A DNA stretch of 15,751 nucleotides, taken from contig CAMLDR010000096.1 of the NCBI GenBank assembly GCA_946478775.1, positions 1 to 15,751 on the forward strand, in the 5' to 3' direction. Under the pieces are notes generated by a model, which was not told where the DNA came from, ran no database searches, and worked only from the letters and a program-made list of their open reading frames with translations. The translations under genes and the position numbers were made by a program. The stretch comes from an uncultured Flavobacteriales bacterium. GTDB taxonomy: Bacteria > Bacteroidota > Bacteroidia > Flavobacteriales > Crocinitomicaceae. Of the stretch, positions 14,840 through 15,751 are shown in pieces (position 1 is the stretch's first letter; the number at the start of each line of letters is the position of its first letter).

Positions 14840-15232
14840 TTAACCTCTGTTTTTATTCATAAAGTAAAGGCTGACCAAATGGAGGATGAACAGAAATCCG
14901 AAAGTCAATCCCTGGATGCCGGCCCCTGGTGCGTTGAATGGATATCCTTCATTGAAAAAGACTCCCCAAAACACAATGAGAATCCACAAAATGCTCAAAC
15001 ATCCGGAAACGATAATCGGAGCGGTTTTGGGTTTGGCAAGTATCAAAAAAGAAAGCGAATAAGCCATAAATCCACCGGCGCCGATAATACGGAGAGTACT
15101 ACTAAAAGGCCAGTGCATCATACGAAATAAATATCCGATCGCGAAAATGGCAGCCCAAATCAAAATCACCCACAAACGAAAGTGGATGGTGTCTTTAGCA
15201 CTAATTGGTTGTTCGTCCAGTAGATCATTCAT
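14840..15232 (-). CDS. GldL-like small membrane protein
   Basis: This 130-aa inner-membrane protein has four predicted helices (about residues 19-36, 47-65, 72-93 and 106-124) and a short polar N-terminus. The GYLFRMMHWPFSSTLRIIG segment (33-51) resembles the FxxMHWP-type turn found in GldL N-termini and in many small Bacteroidota membrane proteins. It lacks the long cytoplasmic domain of GldL and is not itself a T9SS motor subunit. I use the ATG at 15232. An in-frame TTG at 15259 would add nine residues that do not look conserved. It is the first gene of the minus-strand run, 21 bp before the EEP gene. No convincing promoter was found in the upstream 90 bp. Confidence 0.8.
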   Translation of the reverse strand: MNDLLDEQPISAKDTIHFRLWVILIWAAIFAIGYLFRMMHWPFSSTLRIIGAGGFMAYSLSFLILAKPKTAPIIVSGCLSILWILIVFWGVFFNEGYPFNAPGAGIQGLTFGFLFILHLVSLYFMNKNRG

Positions 15233-15520
15233 ACCTGTAAAATTAAAATTCTTGTCCAAATGAATGGATATAAATCAGTTTAACTTCTTGTTACACACAA
15301 ATGAGAAATGATTCAATCGGTTATACTGAAAGTTCGAAGCAAAAAACACTTCTTTCAGGTTCCATTTTTCAACTTCACAGGTCAAGTATGGATCAAGGGT
15401 AGGTAAAGCATAGGTACAGTATTAAAGTGTTAACTATTTAACATCCGGTTTTACTGGGTTTTTCACAATTTTCGATCAATTTTTTAAACCAAAGCGATGG
15501 AGTCAGCTTAAAAAGAAGCT

Positions 15521-15538
15521 TTTTACATAAGTGTAAAA
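15521..15538. promoter_or_regulatory. Perfect 7-bp inverted repeat
   Basis: TTTTACATAAGTGTAAAA has two 7-bp arms around a TAAG centre. It could be a regulator-binding dyad or a small hairpin. It is about 290 bp upstream of the minus-strand operon start, with no gene seen on the right side, so its target is unknown. Confidence 0.4.
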
Positions 15539-15553
15539 CGTTCACAATTCAAT

Positions 15554-15723
15554 TTCCGCGTCCTTCCGTATTCACCTGTCCTGACCATTCGGGTCTACGG
15601 GAAATCAACACACTGAAACTTCCGTGTTCTTTCGTGTTCATCCATCCCGACCAACCTGGATCAGTGGAAAATCTCACATTTAAACTTACGTGTCCTTCCG
15701 TGTTCATCCGTCGCGAACCGACT
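15554..15723. repeat. Degenerate 66-bp tandem repeat, about 2.6 copies
   Basis: Units begin at 15554, 15620 and 15686, exactly 66 bp apart. Each opens with TTCCGTGTTCTTCCGTGTTC or a close variant and continues with ATCC and a CCCGACCA-like block. The first two then share a GGATCTACGGGAAATC-like block and a CACAnnnnAAAC end. The third copy loses similarity after about 38 bp. The CCGTGTTC core is shared with the repeats that bracket the GNAT gene. Confidence 0.8.
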
Positions 15724-15751
15724 TGCTCACTCTTCCTTATAGTATAAAATA

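Larger units (their letters stand above)
15260..15751. other. Gene-free region at the right window end
   Basis: No open frame with coding character is visible in these 492 bp on either strand. About 15260-15510 is plain AT-rich sequence. A small palindrome (15521-15538) and the 66-bp tandem repeats (15554-15723) fill most of the rest. The last 25 bases are AT-rich and could lead into a gene outside the window. Confidence 0.7.

Noticed and set aside
15503..15525. Intrinsic terminator around AGCTT, AAAAAG, AAGCT and a T-run
   Set aside because: The stem is 5 AT-rich pairs and no gene ends nearby, so chance is likely.

Overview
The window looks like a chromosomal segment of a Bacteroidota bacterium, most likely Flavobacteriales near Fluviicola/Crocinitomicaceae. 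The phylum call rests on a secreted M1 peptidase with a C-terminal type IX secretion (T9SS) sorting domain, a TPR-plus-hybrid-histidine-kinase gene, a DPP-IV-like S9 peptidase, a small GldL-like membrane protein and mostly A-rich, non-Shine-Dalgarno start regions. The genus-level placement is inference.

Layout. Positions 1-2306 hold cysD and cysN, the two subunits of ATP sulfurylase. Each is preceded directly by a perfect tandem array of the heptamer GAATTAG that runs up to the start codon. After a 180-bp spacer with degenerate 7-bp periodic repeats in inverted orientation comes a thioredoxin-reductase-like ferredoxin-NADP+ reductase (2487-3497), which may supply electrons for sulfite reduction. 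It converges on a small secreted His-rich protein (3784-4227, minus strand). The gap between them carries two copies of a hairpin element, and one copy forms a good intrinsic terminator. Next on the minus strand is the T9SS-exported M1 peptidase (4402-6366).

Divergent from the peptidase is a TPR/PAS/HisKA/HATPase/REC/Hpt hybrid sensor kinase (6562-9844). It is split by a single-base frameshift in an A7 tract at 7645-7651. The right part (9986-15232) is all minus strand. In transcription order it runs: GldL-like four-TM protein, EEP-fold hydrolase, SRPBCC/AHSA1 protein, HEAT-like protein, S9 peptidase, then a GNAT acetyltransferase. The first five are packed with gaps of 21 bp or less or with overlaps, so they are probably one operon. 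The GNAT gene follows after 73 bp and is bracketed by two copies of a CCTCCGTG-type direct repeat.

The window ends in about 490 bp without a gene, closing with 2.5-3 copies of a degenerate 66-bp tandem repeat that shares its core with the repeats around the GNAT gene. No tRNA, rRNA, CRISPR array, transposase or phage gene was seen. The most unusual content is the intergenic repeats: heptamer arrays placed in the translation start regions of cysD and cysN, a duplicated hairpin, and CCGTG-rich repeats.
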